A DNA stretch of 64,000 nt from Erythrobacter sp. (GCA_009993635.1 JAACTC010000005.1:558001-622000), one strand, 5' to 3'. Counted from the stretch's first letter, positions 17,025 to 26,650 are shown. Notes: generated by a model from the sequence alone, not told the origin. Numbers and translations are program-made.

Positions 17025-17818
17025 CGGTCCCTCTCCTCTTGGTTGGCATCCGCATAGCCGATTAACGCACGAGCGTAAGCCCCTGTGCCCCGGCGTTCCC
17101 CCTCACCGTCGATCAGGCTTCGCATGGCCTCCGCGAGGCACCGGATATTGGCCCGCGAGAGCTTGCTCAACGGCGAGACGTAGATGCCGATAGTGAACAG
17201 GATCGCGCCCGTTTCAGGCAGGCGGCGCAGCGTCTGGCGTTCGGAGCGGACGAACAGCGTTTCGCCTGCGTTGTCCGGGGTGACATGGGCGAAGGCCTGT
17301 TTGGGCGGCTGCGCGATCCAGCGCATGGCGGGCGTGGCGGCGATGAACCAGTTGCAGCGACCGTAGATCGCGCCCGGCTTCAGCTTGGCCATGAAGTGAT
17401 CGACCCCGCTCGCCAGCTGTTCCTCGTATCCCTGGATCGGCGCGTGGAGCGCGCGCAGCGGCAGGCCCATCTTTTCGGCAGGCGTCCAGTCGGATGGCCA
17501 CGCGACCGCCGCGCCGACGAGGCGGTACTGATCTTCTTTCGGGCGACGGATCAGCAGGCACATATCTTCGTGATGCGCGCGCGCCGCGCCGGGCAGCCCG
17601 CCGTCGACGCCCAGCATCGCGGCAAGCTCCACACCGGGCGCATCGCCTTCGAGCGACAGCTGAATGCCTTCGGGGAAAGCGGCAAATCCCTCTGCCCGTG
17701 CAGCAAGATCCGGCGCGGGCTGCAGCCACTCCCCCTCGCCGAGTTTCGCCAGCCCCATCTTGAGCACGCCGCCGCCGCGCGCACGCGGCAGCAGATCGTC
17801 CACGCTGAAGCCAAGCAC
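17021..17818 (-). CDS. DUF3445 family, haem-dependent oxidative demethylase-like
   Basis: A 265-residue protein. WPSDWTPAEKMGLPL, LHAPIQGYEEQL and GRCNWFI follow the pattern of the DUF3445 family, members of which are haem-dependent oxidative N-demethylases for small amines. The start is a GTG at 17818. The substrate is not readable. It overlaps the LprI-like gene by 4 bases and follows a tiny membrane protein gene after 12 bases. Confidence 0.65.
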   Translation of the reverse strand: MLGFSVDDLLPRARGGGVLKMGLAKLGEGEWLQPAPDLAARAEGFAAFPEGIQLSLEGDAPGVELAAMLGVDGGLPGAARAHHEDMCLLIRRPKEDQYRLVGAAVAWPSDWTPAEKMGLPLRALHAPIQGYEEQLASGVDHFMAKLKPGAIYGRCNWFIAATPAMRWIAQPPKQAFAHVTPDNAGETLFVRSERQTLRRLPETGAILFTIGIYVSPLSKLSRANIRCLAEAMRSLIDGEGERRGTGAYARALIGYADANQEERDR

Positions 17819-17830
17819 GCTAATGGCAGA

Positions 17831-18073
17831 TCACTCCGCCGATCCCCTTTGGATCCGCTTGATCGTGATGACGGCCCAGATCGCATAGGCGGCTATCGCC
17901 AGCAGATTGACCCAGCCGGACCAGATCTGCGACCGATAGCGGCAATCGCTGATCGCGGCGTTGCTTTCGATATCCCAGCCCGCGCCAAAGCCGCAGCGCA
18001 GAAACAGTCCACCCTGAACCAGCGCGATCACAAGCCAGAACAGCAGGGTGAAGACGATCGGGCGCTTGCTCAT
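17831..18073 (-). CDS. Two-helix small membrane protein, unknown function
   Basis: An 80-residue product starting MSKRPIVFTLLFWLVIALVQ. Two hydrophobic helices (about 6-25 and 50-68) flank a polar loop with two cysteines (RCGF and SDCRY), and the tail is basic (TIKRIQRG). The layout predicts a periplasmic loop that could hold a disulfide. Three further proteins of this plan lie within 4 kb. No family is recognised. It lies 11 bases after the esterase gene. Confidence 0.55.
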   Translation of the reverse strand: MSKRPIVFTLLFWLVIALVQGGLFLRCGFGAGWDIESNAAISDCRYRSQIWSGWVNLLAIAAYAIWAVITIKRIQRGSAE

Positions 18074-18084
18074 GGGATACTCGC

Positions 18085-18927
18085 TTAGCCTGCACAGGGG
18101 ACGGTGAAGCCCCACTCCTCGTCCAGATCATATTCGGTCGGAAACAGGAACTGGAGCACCTGCGGGGTGAGGATGTGATAGGCGGTCGCGTGGGTCAGAT
18201 CGCCGCGCGGCAGAAGGCAGCCCTGCCCGCCTGCGGCTGCCGCAACCAGCCGCACGCCCTTTTCGGTCATCGGCCCCTCGTTGGAATAGCTGAGCAGGAT
18301 CGGCCCACGCATCTGCCCGTCTTTCACCCGCGACGCAGCCGACTTGCCCAGTGCAACATCGTGCCACCAAAGGCTCGCGTTGATGGCAGCGTATTTGTCG
18401 AACAGGTCGGGCTCGACCAGCCAGGTCTCGGCGATGAACAGCCCGGCGAGCGATTCCCCCATCACTGCGTCGTCGCCGCTGGTACGGTAATTCGCTTCGA
18501 CCAGCGGCTTCACGGTATCGCGGATGAAAGCGCGGAATTCTGCGGCATCGCCTGCGGTGGGGAAAGCCTCCTGCTCCTCCGCATTGCCCCTGTCGCCGAT
18601 CAGCTCCGCACGGCGATCATCGGTCTGGATGCCGACCACGATCACCGGCTGCGAGCGCCCCCACAGCGCATTGAGCGCGGTGGTGCCGGTAACGTGAAGG
18701 AAGTCCTGATTTAGTCCGCCGTCGATCAGGTAGAGCACCGGATACGTCTCATCGCCCTGCGCATAGCCATCGGGCAGATAGACATTGACCTGCCGCTGAT
18801 CGCCATCGGCATAATCGACCAGATAGGTGGTGCCGATGGTGATCGGCGCGGTATGCGGCTGCGTGCCCTCTTCCGCCAGCAATGGCGTCGGCAGCAGTAA
18901 GGCGGAAACCGCTAGCAGGATTCTCAT
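18085..18927 (-). CDS. Secreted esterase, alpha/beta hydrolase (esterase D/Fes-like)
   Basis: A 280-residue protein with a signal peptide cut near PLLAEE. RQVNVYLPDGY, PVLYLIDGG and the nucleophile elbow GESLAG match the putative esterase family (PF00756) that holds S-formylglutathione hydrolases and siderophore esterases. A late HATAYH may supply the catalytic His. Being exported, it probably acts on an ester in the periplasm; the substrate is unknown. Confidence 0.75.
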   Translation of the reverse strand: MRILLAVSALLLPTPLLAEEGTQPHTAPITIGTTYLVDYADGDQRQVNVYLPDGYAQGDETYPVLYLIDGGLNQDFLHVTGTTALNALWGRSQPVIVVGIQTDDRRAELIGDRGNAEEQEAFPTAGDAAEFRAFIRDTVKPLVEANYRTSGDDAVMGESLAGLFIAETWLVEPDLFDKYAAINASLWWHDVALGKSAASRVKDGQMRGPILLSYSNEGPMTEKGVRLVAAAAGGQGCLLPRGDLTHATAYHILTPQVLQFLFPTEYDLDEEWGFTVPCAG

Positions 18928-18951
18928 TTCGTTAGCTCCAAGAACTTGGCT

Positions 18952-19176
18952 CTAATTCGCGTCGCTATCGTCACGCCTTTTAACCCTGAACAAGTTCAAG
19001 GCAGTCGCGAAAGAGAGCATCATCGCGACTGGGAAGGTGATAAATGTCGGAATCAGCATAAAACATTCGAACTCATCGCCATACCAGTCGCACGAGTTCG
19101 CGCCGATAGACCAATAAAAAATAAGCCATGACAGGCCGCAAAGCATAAGTAGCAGAGCTGATTTAAGTAGCCTCAC
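18952..19176 (-). CDS. Two-helix small membrane protein after bioB
   Basis: A 74-residue frame from a GTG at 19176 that overlaps the bioB stop (GTGA). Two hydrophobic helices (about 4-25 and 40-62) flank a short loop with two cysteines ([13 protein letters not shown]), and the C-terminus is basic then acidic (RVKRRDDSD). One row in the gene (19081-19140) is 30/60 G+C, lower than the 36/60 counted in nearby bioB. Function unknown; the plan matches the genes at 17831, 20191 and, without the cysteine pair, 21958. Confidence 0.5.
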   Translation of the reverse strand: MRLLKSALLLMLCGLSWLIFYWSIGANSCDWYGDEFECFMLIPTFITFPVAMMLSFATALNLFRVKRRDDSDAN

Positions 19177-20198
19177 TCCGCAGGCTCGCTTACCGTGTAC
19201 GCCTCGCCGATAGCGCGGCGCATCGGCTCCTCGCCCTGCAACGGGGTCAGCCCCAGCTTGGCGAACAGCGCGCCGTCGCTGTCGTCGCCCGCATTGGGCG
19301 CGGTCAGCAGCTTGTCGCCGGTGAAGATCGAGTTCGCGCCCGCCAGGAAGCACAGCGCCTGCGTCGCCTCGGACATGGACTCGCGGCCCGCGCTGAGGCG
19401 CACCATGCTCAGCGGCATGGTGATCCGCGCAACCGCCACGGTACGGACGAATTCGATATCGTCGATCTTGGCGAGCGGCGTGTCCGCCAGCATATCGCCC
19501 AGCACCGTGCCCTTGACCGGGACCAGCGCATTGACCGGCACGCTTTCGGGATGCTTTTCCAGCGTGGCGAGCGTGTGGACGAAGCCGACGCGATCCTCGC
19601 GCGTCTCGCCCATGCCCACGATCCCGCCGGAACACACGTTGATGCCAGCATCGCGTACGTTCTGCAGCGTATCGAGCCGGTCCTGATAATTGCGGGTCGA
19701 GATCACCCGCTCGTAATATTCCGGGCCGGTGTCGACGTTGTGGTTGTAGTAATCGAGCCCCGCCTCTTTCAGCATGTCCGCCTGCTGCGGCGTCAACATG
19801 CCCAGCGTCATGCAGGTCTCCAGCCCCATGTCGCGCACGCCCTTCACGATCTCGATGATCGCGGGCATGTCGCGGTCCTTGGGGTTGCGCCACGCGGCAC
19901 CCATGCAGAACCGCTGGCTGCCTGCATCCTTCGCCTGCGCCGCGGTTTGCAGCACGGCGCGCACATCCATCAGCTTGGTCGCCGCAACCCCGCTATCGGC
20001 CTTCACCGACTGCGAGCAGTAGCCGCAATCCTCCGGGCACCCGCCGGTCTTGATGGAGAGCAGCGTGCACAGCTGGACCTGTTCGGGCGGATGGTTCTCG
20101 CGGTGAACGCTTGCGGCCTGAAACAGTAGCTCGGTGAAGGGAAGGTCGAAAAGGGCCGCGATTTCCTCGCGGGTCCAGTCGGTGCGGATTTCAGTCAT
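19173..20198 (-). CDS. bioB: Biotin synthase
   Basis: BioB is a radical SAM enzyme that inserts sulfur into dethiobiotin. The 341-residue protein has the cluster motif [10 protein letters not shown] with C54, C58 and C61, and the [12 protein letters not shown] and SGGIVGMGE segments of the family. Biotin is the cofactor of PccA in this window and of acetyl-CoA carboxylase. The other bio genes are not here. Its start overlaps the end of a small membrane protein gene by 8 bases. Confidence 0.96.
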   Translation of the reverse strand: MTEIRTDWTREEIAALFDLPFTELLFQAASVHRENHPPEQVQLCTLLSIKTGGCPEDCGYCSQSVKADSGVAATKLMDVRAVLQTAAQAKDAGSQRFCMGAAWRNPKDRDMPAIIEIVKGVRDMGLETCMTLGMLTPQQADMLKEAGLDYYNHNVDTGPEYYERVISTRNYQDRLDTLQNVRDAGINVCSGGIVGMGETREDRVGFVHTLATLEKHPESVPVNALVPVKGTVLGDMLADTPLAKIDDIEFVRTVAVARITMPLSMVRLSAGRESMSEATQALCFLAGANSIFTGDKLLTAPNAGDDSDGALFAKLGLTPLQGEEPMRRAIGEAYTVSEPAE

Positions 20199-20448
20199 TG
20201 TTTTCCTCGACGCGCATGAGCCGTACTATCAAGGCGATCATGCCTGCGATTGAAGCGATTGGAAGAGCAAGAGCGAGATAGTCGAACAAAGTCCAACCTC
20301 CGTCGCAAACGGCACCATGATGCGGATTGCAGGATGTTAGAGTCCAAAATACCAATACCGTCAGGTTCAGAACGGCAAGGCCGGCTCCTAGAGCAAAGCA
20401 ATCGAGCTTTTGCTTGCCTGTCAACGCTGTCCTATCGCTGAAGCTCAC
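20191..20448 (-). CDS. Two-helix small membrane protein before bioB
   Basis: An 85-residue protein. After a polar start it has a helix at about 18-39, a loop with two cysteines ([13 protein letters not shown]), a second helix at about 55-78 and an [10 protein letters not shown] tail. The row 20281-20340 counts 32/60 G+C. It overlaps bioB and lies just after an 86-bp palindromic repeat. No family is recognised. Confidence 0.5.
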   Translation of the reverse strand: MSFSDRTALTGKQKLDCFALGAGLAVLNLTVLVFWTLTSCNPHHGAVCDGGWTLFDYLALALPIASIAGMIALIVRLMRVEENND

Positions 20449-20467
20449 CCCTCCATCTCCCTAACCT

Positions 20468-20553
20468 CGTCACCCCCGCGAAGGCGGGGGTCCCGCTTAT
20501 TTCCGCCCGCTGCCGAAGAGGAAGCGGGACCCCGGATCAAGTCCGGGGTGACG
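20468..20553. repeat. 86-bp palindromic intergenic repeat, copy 1
   Basis: The outer arms CGTCACCCC and GGGGTGACG enclose two small hairpins (CCCCCGCGAAGGCGGGGG and CCCCGGATCAAGTCCGGGG) and an inner TCCCGCTT/AAGCGGGA stem, so the RNA or single strand could fold as a branched cross. The central 23 bases differ from copy 2, while the arms are nearly identical. I recall that arms like these recur between genes in sphingomonads and related bacteria, but no search was run. Confidence 0.88.
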
Positions 20554-20581
20554 ACGGGAGGGAGTGTCACTCCGCCGCCCC

Positions 20582-21870
20582 TCAGCCCACTTCGGCCAAG
20601 GCCTGCTCAAGGTCGGCCTTGATATCCTCGACATTCTCGATCCCGACCGACACGCGCACCACGTCGGGCCCCGCGCCCGCCGCGATCAGTTCGGTTTCGC
20701 CGAGCTGGCTGTGCGTGGTCGAGGCGGGGTGGATGATGAGCGAGCGGGTGTCGCCGATATTCGCGAGGTGGCTGAACAGCTTCACGTTGGAGACCAGCGC
20801 CGTCCCTGCATCGTATCCGCCCTTCAGGCCGAAGGTGAACACCGCGCCGCCGCGCCCGCCGAGGTATTTCTTCGCGAGGCTGTGATACTCGCTGTCGGGC
20901 AATCCGGCGTAGGAGACCCAGGCCACCTTCTCGTGCCCCTTGAGCCATTCGGCCAGATCGCGCGCATTCTCGCAATGGCGGTCCATCCGCAGGTGCAGCG
21001 TTTCCATGCCGGTCAGCGCGAGGAAGGCGTTCATCGGGGCGAGCGCCGGGCCAAGGTCGCGCAGGCCGAGCACGCGGCAGGCGATGATGAAGGCGATCGG
21101 GCCGACCGGTTCCAGCGCATCGACCAGCACCGCGCCGTGGTAAGACCCGTTGGGCCGGGTGAGCGAGGCGAACTTGTCGCCCTGCGCCTTCCAGTCGAAC
21201 TTGCCGCTGTCGACGATCACGCCGCCGATGGCATTGCCATGCCCGTTGAGGAACTCGGGGAATGGGTGACGATATCCGCGCCGAAATCGAACGGCTTGCA
21301 CAGCGCAGGGCTGGCCATGGTGTTGTCCACGATCAGCGGCACGCCGCCCGCGTGCGCCACGTCGGCAATCGCGGAAATATCGCTGACCACGCCGCCCGGA
21401 TTGGCGAGGCTTTCGATGAAGACGCAGCGCGTCTTGTCATCCATCGCGGCGCGCACATTCTCAGGGTCGTCGGCATCGACAAAGCGGGTTTCCCAGCCGA
21501 ACTTGAGGAACGCTTCGCCCATCTGGTTGAGCGATCCGCCATACAGCTTCTTGGCCGCCACGATGTTGCAGCCCGGCTCCATCAGCGTGTGGAACGCGAT
21601 CAGCTGCGCGGCATGGCCCGAACCCACGGCCAGCGCCCCCACGCCGCCTTCCATCGCCGCGATCTTCTTCTCGAGCGCGTCGTTGGTCGGGTTCATGATC
21701 CGCGAATAGATGTTCCCGAATTCCGACAGCGAGAACAGGTTGGCCGCGTGCTCCGGGCTGTCGAACACGTAGCTCGCCGTCTGGTAGATCGGCGTGATGC
21801 GCGCATTCGTGGTCGGATCGGGCTCGCACCCGGCGTGGACGGCGAGCGTTTCGGGGTGGAGTTCGGTCAT
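20582..21870 (-). pseudogene. metY: O-acetylhomoserine sulfhydrylase, frameshifted
   Basis: The two halves of one PLP enzyme lie in different frames: 21870 down to about 21259 encodes the N-terminal part from MTELHPETLAVHAGC through DNTMASP and THS, and 21253 down to 20582 encodes FLNGHGNAIGGV to the end. The usual THS-LTx-FLNG link is replaced by 5 bases (CCGAG) where 9 are expected, which fits loss of 4 bases such as TGAC. The enzyme makes homocysteine or methionine precursors from acetylhomoserine and sulfide. It may be a true pseudogene or an assembly error; both halves are otherwise intact. Confidence 0.85.
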
Positions 21871-21957
21871 CGGGGGGAGTCCGTTTGGTTGGTGTGGGGG
21901 TGGAGGTCTGTTGCCGTTTGAAGGGGTGATTGGAGAGTCAGTCAGTGCGGATTTCTG

Positions 21958-22200
21958 TCAATGATCGCCCCCAGCAGTTGCGGATCTGGAAATCCGGCGA
22001 ACGAACCAAAAGCAGAATGGAAGACCGATTATGGCAGCAATGGCACCGTGGAAAACGAGCTCGAACCAGAAGCGTGCATCGCTATCCCACGAGATGATGT
22101 CCCAGTCGTAAAGGTATGGCCAAAGGAACCCGTAAGCGAGCGTGATCAGCAGATTTGCAGCGATAAAGATCGCCAATCCGAGAGCGATGAGCCTGGTCAT
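21958..22200 (-). CDS. Two-helix small membrane protein, unknown function
   Basis: An 80-residue product starting MTRLIALGLAIFIAANLLI. Helices at about 4-28 and 48-68 flank a Trp/Asp-rich loop (YDWDIISWDSDARFW); the tail is basic (VRRISRSA). The row 22021-22080 counts 32/60 G+C. Unlike its neighbours of the same plan it lacks the loop cysteine pair. It starts 20 bases after the second 86-bp repeat on the same side as copy 1 and its small gene. Confidence 0.5.
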   Translation of the reverse strand: MTRLIALGLAIFIAANLLITLAYGFLWPYLYDWDIISWDSDARFWFELVFHGAIAAIIGLPFCFWFVRRISRSATAGGDH

Positions 22201-22219
22201 TCCGCCACCTCCCCTACCT

Positions 22220-22305
22220 CGTCACCCCCGCGCAGGCGGGGGTCCCGCTTCTCTTCGAAAGACACACAAGAAGAAGCGGGACCCCGGATCAAGTCCGGGG
22301 TGACG
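22220..22305. repeat. 86-bp palindromic intergenic repeat, copy 2
   Basis: Same length and arms as the copy at 20468-20553, with GCGCAGGC in place of GCGAAGGC in the first hairpin and a different central segment (22251-22273). It lies between the mutase stop and a small membrane protein gene, as copy 1 lies between the sulfhydrylase and another small gene. Confidence 0.88.
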
Positions 22306-22318
22306 GGTGAGTGGAAAC

Positions 22319-24490
22319 TCACTCCGCCGCCTCGTCCATCTCGTCGTCGGGCGGGGGCATGTTGTGCCCCAACAGCCGCAGCATATCCGCCGCGCATTCG
22401 ACCACGTTGCTGCCGGGGCCGTAGATGCCCTGCACACCTGCGTCGCGCAGGAACTGGTAGTCGCTTTGCGGGATCACGCCACCGGCGGTCACCTTGATGT
22501 CGGCGCGGCCTGCGTCCTTCAGCAGGCGGATCAGCTCGGGGATCAGCGTCTTGTGGCCTGCCGCCAGCGAGGACGCGCCGATCGCGTCGACGCCCTCGGC
22601 CAGCGCCATTTCGAGCGTTTCCTGAGGGGTCTGGAAGAGCGGGCCGGAAAGCACATCGAAGCCCATGTCGGCAAAGGCGCTGGCGATCACGTTGGCACCG
22701 CGATCGTGCCCGTCCTGGCCCATCTTGGCGACCATGATTTTCGGCTTTCGGCCCAGCCGCTGCGCCACCGCATCGACGCCCTGCACCACCTGCGCATAGC
22801 GATCATCATCGGCGTAGGCCTTCGCGTAGATGCCCTTCACCGGGGTCGGCTTGGTGTCGTAGCGCCCAAACACATCTTCCATCGCACTGGAAATCTCGCC
22901 CAGCGTTGCATCGTGGCGTGCAGCTTCCACCGCTAGCGCCAGCAGGTTGCCCTCGCTCTGCGCCGCACCCCTCGCCAGCGCGTCGAGCGCGGCCTGGCAC
23001 GCCATGTCGTCCCGTTCGCTGCGCACCGCCTTCAACCGCTCGATCTGCGACTGGCGGACCTTGTGGTTGTCGATATCGAGCGTGTCGATCTCGTCTTCGT
23101 GCTCGCGCCGGTACTTGTTGACGCCGACGATCACCGTCTCGCCCCGGTCCACGCTCGCCTGCTTGGCGGCGGCGGCTTCCTCGATCTGCGCCTTGGGCTT
23201 TCCGCTGGCGACATAAGCGGTCATCCCGCCTGCGGCCTCCACCTCGTCCAGCATCGCCTTGGCCTTATCGACCAGCGCGGCGGTGAGGCTTTCGATGTAA
23301 TAGCTGCCGCCCAGCGGATCGGCGACGTTGGTGATGCCGGTTTCCTCCTGGATCACCAGCTGCGTGTTGCGCGCGATGCGGGCGGAAAAATCGGTCGGCA
23401 GCGCGATGGCTTCGTCCAGCGCGTTGGTGTGGAGCGACTGCGTGCCGCCCAGCACCGCCGCCATCGCCTCTATCGTGGTGCGGATGACGTTGTTGTACGG
23501 GTCCTGCTCCTGCAGGGACACACCGCTGGTCTGGCAGTGCGTGCGCAGCATCTTGGACTTCGGGTTCTGCGCGCCCAGCCCCTCCATCACATCGTGCCAG
23601 AGGTGACGCGCCGCGCGCATCTTGGCGATCTCCATGAAGAAGTTCATGCCGATGCCCCAGAAGAACGAAAGGCGCGGCGCAAAGGCGTCGATATCCAGCC
23701 CGGCTTCCATCGCGCGCTTGGCGTATTCCTTGCCATCCGCGATGGTGAAGGCGAGCTCCTGAACCGCCGTCGCGCCCGCTTCGTGCATGTGGTAGCCGCT
23801 GATGGAAATGCTGTTGAAGCGCGGCATGTGATCGCTGGTATAAGCGATGATATCGCTGACGATCCGCATCGAAGGCTCGGGCGGGTAGATGTAGGTGTTG
23901 CGGACCATGAACTCCTTGAGGATGTCGTTCTGGATGGTCCCGGAGAGTTTCTCCTGACTGACGCCGCTGCGCTCCGCCGCGACGATGTAGAACGCCAGCA
24001 CGGGGATCACCGCGCCGTTCATCGTCATCGAAACGCTCATCGTGTCGAGCGGGATCTGGTCGAACAGGATCTGCATGTCGCGCACGGTGTCGATCGCGAC
24101 GCCAGCCTTGCCGACATCGCCAACCACGCGCGGATGATCGCTGTCATAGCCCCGGTGCGTCGCCAGATCGAACGCGACGCTCAGACCTTTCTGCCCGGCG
24201 GCAAGGTTGCGGCGATAGAAGGCGTTCGATTCCTCCGCGGTGGAGAAACCCGCATATTGGCGGATGGTCCACGGGCGGCCCGTGTACATGCTGGCGTAGG
24301 GGCCGCGCGTGAACGGCGCCATGCCAGGGACGCCCGGATCCAGCTCCGGCGCGTCGGCGCCGACATCCTCGAACGTATAGAGCGGTTTGACGTCGATCCC
24401 CTCGGGCGTGTGCCAGGTAAGATCGCGGCCCTTCACCTCCTTGTCGGCGAGGGTCTTCCAATCGGCGTAGGTAGGGGTCTTGTCTGTCAT
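22319..24490 (-). CDS. scpA: Methylmalonyl-CoA mutase
   Basis: A 723-residue B12-dependent mutase that turns (R)-methylmalonyl-CoA into succinyl-CoA. The N-terminal barrel has [22 protein letters not shown] and the C-terminal domain has the cobalamin motif DGHDRG at 593-598 with His595 as ligand. It is the single-chain form that acts as a homodimer. The window also has the epimerase and both carboxylase subunits, so the full propionyl-CoA to succinyl-CoA path is present. Confidence 0.95.
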   Translation of the reverse strand: MTDKTPTYADWKTLADKEVKGRDLTWHTPEGIDVKPLYTFEDVGADAPELDPGVPGMAPFTRGPYASMYTGRPWTIRQYAGFSTAEESNAFYRRNLAAGQKGLSVAFDLATHRGYDSDHPRVVGDVGKAGVAIDTVRDMQILFDQIPLDTMSVSMTMNGAVIPVLAFYIVAAERSGVSQEKLSGTIQNDILKEFMVRNTYIYPPEPSMRIVSDIIAYTSDHMPRFNSISISGYHMHEAGATAVQELAFTIADGKEYAKRAMEAGLDIDAFAPRLSFFWGIGMNFFMEIAKMRAARHLWHDVMEGLGAQNPKSKMLRTHCQTSGVSLQEQDPYNNVIRTTIEAMAAVLGGTQSLHTNALDEAIALPTDFSARIARNTQLVIQEETGITNVADPLGGSYYIESLTAALVDKAKAMLDEVEAAGGMTAYVASGKPKAQIEEAAAAKQASVDRGETVIVGVNKYRREHEDEIDTLDIDNHKVRQSQIERLKAVRSERDDMACQAALDALARGAAQSEGNLLALAVEAARHDATLGEISSAMEDVFGRYDTKPTPVKGIYAKAYADDDRYAQVVQGVDAVAQRLGRKPKIMVAKMGQDGHDRGANVIASAFADMGFDVLSGPLFQTPQETLEMALAEGVDAIGASSLAAGHKTLIPELIRLLKDAGRADIKVTAGGVIPQSDYQFLRDAGVQGIYGPGSNVVECAADMLRLLGHNMPPPDDEMDEAAE

Positions 24491-24565
24491 GCGCCTTCCC
24501 TAGCGCCTCGCAACGCGCGGATGCAACGCACTGCTTGCGGCAAGGCACGCATCGCGCCGCGCGCG

Positions 24566-25177
24566 TCAGGCCGCCGCGCTCTCCCGCGCGGAAACGCGCC
24601 CGTGCCATCCGCCCAGCGCATCCAGCCCATCGACCGTCTCCAGGCCGATGAAACGGGCGAAATCGACCGCGGTCAGCAGCAGGATATCGGCTGCCGTGAA
24701 ACGGTCGCCTGCGGTGTATTCGCGCTCCGCCAGCGATCGGTCGAAGAACCTGAGCGCCTCGGCCACGCGCGGGCGGTTCGCCTCGCCCCACTCGCTGTTC
24801 CGACCGGGCAGCGCGGCGGTGAAGGGATGCGTATGCACCCACACCTGCGCCACCGGGGGCATCAGGATCATCTCGACCCGGCGACACCACATCTCGACCT
24901 GCGCGATTTCGAGCGGGGTGGTGCCGAACAGCGGCGGCTCGGGATGCAGCGCCTCCAGATAGCGCATGATCGCCACGCTTTCCGCGATCACGGTGCCGTC
25001 ATCGAGTTCGAGGATCGGCGTTTGCCCGCGCGGGTTCTTCTCCAGATAGTCGGGCGCCTTCTGCTCGCGCTGCGGGATCGAGACCTCGCGGCGCGGCAGA
25101 TCGATGCCCTTCTCGGCGGCAAAGATGCGGACCCGGCGCGGATTGGGCGCGGGGTTCGGGCTGTCGTAGAACAGCAT
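24566..25177 (-). CDS. Glutathione S-transferase
   Basis: A 203-residue protein with a thioredoxin-like N-terminal domain (SPNPAPNPRRVRIFAAEKGI, then NPRGQTPILELDDGTVIAESVAIMRYLE) and a helical C-terminal domain with DRFTAADILL. The ESVAI segment binds the glutathione gamma-glutamyl group. The substrate is unknown. It lies between the mutase and an enoyl-CoA hydratase on the same strand. Confidence 0.85.
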   Translation of the reverse strand: MLFYDSPNPAPNPRRVRIFAAEKGIDLPRREVSIPQREQKAPDYLEKNPRGQTPILELDDGTVIAESVAIMRYLEALHPEPPLFGTTPLEIAQVEMWCRRVEMILMPPVAQVWVHTHPFTAALPGRNSEWGEANRPRVAEALRFFDRSLAEREYTAGDRFTAADILLLTAVDFARFIGLETVDGLDALGGWHGRVSARESAAA

Positions 25178-25285
25178 CAGCGGAGCCTGCGGCGGGCGAG
25201 TATGCGGGTCTGGATGTGTCGTGTCATGCGCGCGGTTCTACCCTGAAGTCCACTGCCTGCCAAACGGAAGGGCCACGCCACTGCG

Positions 25286-26083
25286 TCACTCGCCCTTGAA
25301 CTCGGCCTTGCGCTTCTGGAGGAAGGACATCGCGCCTTCGACTGCATCCTTGCTGTTGCCGGCCTTCTGCTGGCCGACCGCTTCTGCATGCAGCGCGCTG
25401 GGCAAATCGTGCTGCAGGGCGTGCATGATGTTCGCGCGCATCGTGCCCAGCGCCAGCGTCGGGCCATTGGCGAGACGGGCGGCGAGCGTGCCGGCTTCGT
25501 CCATCAGCGCCTCGTCGCTCGCAGCCTTGTAGATCATGCCCCACTCGACTGCCTTTTCCGCGCCGATCTTCTCGCCCAGCATCATCATCTCGGTCGTGCG
25601 GGCCTTGCCTATCAGGCGCGGCAGCATCCAGCTCGCCCCGCCATCGGGAACCAGCCCGATATTGACGAAGGCCTGCAGGAAATAGGCCGAGGCACCTGCC
25701 ACCACGAAGTCCGCCGCCAGTGCGATGGAGCATCCGATACCAGCCGCCGGGCCATTGACCGCAGCGACGATGGGCACGCTGCACTGCGCCATCTGCACCA
25801 TCAGCGGGTTGTAGCTCATCGACAGGCTGTCATACGCGCCGCGCCCGCCCGTCGATTGCCGGTCACGCCCGCTGGCAAGGTCCGCGCCCGAGCAGAACGC
25901 GCGGCCCGCGCCGGTGATCAGGAAGGCACGCGCGTCGCCCGGGTCGGCCAGCGCATTGCGCAGCTCCACCGCCATCGCCGGGGTGATCGCGTTCAGCCGG
26001 TCGGGCCGGTTCAGCGTGATCCTGGCAACCGCCGCGCCATCGGTTTCGGCGCGTTCGACGAGGATGTGTTCGTAATCGGGCAT
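25286..26083 (-). CDS. Enoyl-CoA hydratase/isomerase family protein
   Basis: A 265-residue crotonase-fold protein. TLNRPDRLNAI, the oxyanion-hole segments FCSGADLA and NGPAAGIGCS, and LVPDGGASW match the PaaG/enoyl-CoA hydratase group. The position of the second catalytic Glu is occupied by Asp in PDGG, seen in PaaG-like isomerases. It may process branched or unsaturated acyl-CoAs upstream of propionyl-CoA. Confidence 0.82.
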   Translation of the reverse strand: MPDYEHILVERAETDGAAVARITLNRPDRLNAITPAMAVELRNALADPGDARAFLITGAGRAFCSGADLASGRDRQSTGGRGAYDSLSMSYNPLMVQMAQCSVPIVAAVNGPAAGIGCSIALAADFVVAGASAYFLQAFVNIGLVPDGGASWMLPRLIGKARTTEMMMLGEKIGAEKAVEWGMIYKAASDEALMDEAGTLAARLANGPTLALGTMRANIMHALQHDLPSALHAEAVGQQKAGNSKDAVEGAMSFLQKRKAEFKGE

Positions 26084-26201
26084 GGTGGCTCCTCAGCAAT
26101 CGCGAACCCGTGTGGCGGGGCGCGACCGGGCGATCAAGTCTTCCGTTCCCCATCGCGCACGCCGCGCTGCTGCGCCAGCCATCGCGACGTGGGACTGACG
26201 G

Positions 26202-26645
26202 TCAGTGCGCGCCTTTGGGCGTTTCCATGATTTCGGTGAGCTGGCCCATCATGTCCTTGGGGTGGAGGAAGAAGATCGGCGTGCCGTGCGCGCCGATGCG
26301 CGTGGGGCCGAGGATTCGCTTGCCCTTCCCTTCGAACCACGCGCGCGCCGCCTCGATGTCTTCCACTTCGTAGCAGACATGGTGCTGGCCGCCGGCGGGG
26401 TTCTTGGCGAGGAAGCCGTTGATGGGGGAGCTTTCGTCGTAGGGCTCGATCAGCTCGATCTGCGTGCCCTTGCCGACTTCGCCCGCGCTGTCGGGCGTAT
26501 CGACGAAGCAGACCTTCACGCCCTGTTCGGGCAGATCGAAAGGCTCGGTAATCTGCACCGCGCCCATCGTGTCGCGGTAATAGGCGACGCTGTCCGCGAT
26601 CGAAGGTGTCGCGACGCCGATATGGTTGAGACGGCCGAGTTTCAT
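26202..26645 (-). CDS. mce: Methylmalonyl-CoA epimerase
   Basis: The 147-residue glyoxalase-fold enzyme interconverts (S)- and (R)-methylmalonyl-CoA between carboxylase and mutase. RLNHIGVAT near the start and GGQHHVCYEVEDI in the second half carry the metal-binding His residues, and FFLHPKD is a family signature. I chose the ATG at 26645 since AGGGG lies 9 bases ahead and MKLGRLNHIG is the standard start. It begins 5 bases after the stop of the Abi-alpha-like gene. Confidence 0.92.
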   Translation of the reverse strand: MKLGRLNHIGVATPSIADSVAYYRDTMGAVQITEPFDLPEQGVKVCFVDTPDSAGEVGKGTQIELIEPYDESSPINGFLAKNPAGGQHHVCYEVEDIEAARAWFEGKGKRILGPTRIGAHGTPIFFLHPKDMMGQLTEIMETPKGAH

Positions 26646-26650
26646 TTCTT

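Noticed and set aside
20468..22305. The two palindromes as a CRISPR array
   Set aside because: Only two copies 1.7 kb apart with genes between and no regular spacers.
23063..25246. Long open frame (727 codons) on the plus strand opposite the mutase
   Set aside because: It is the antisense of the methylmalonyl-CoA mutase and GST genes; its product is His/Arg/Asp-rich with no family pattern, as expected in high-GC shadow frames.
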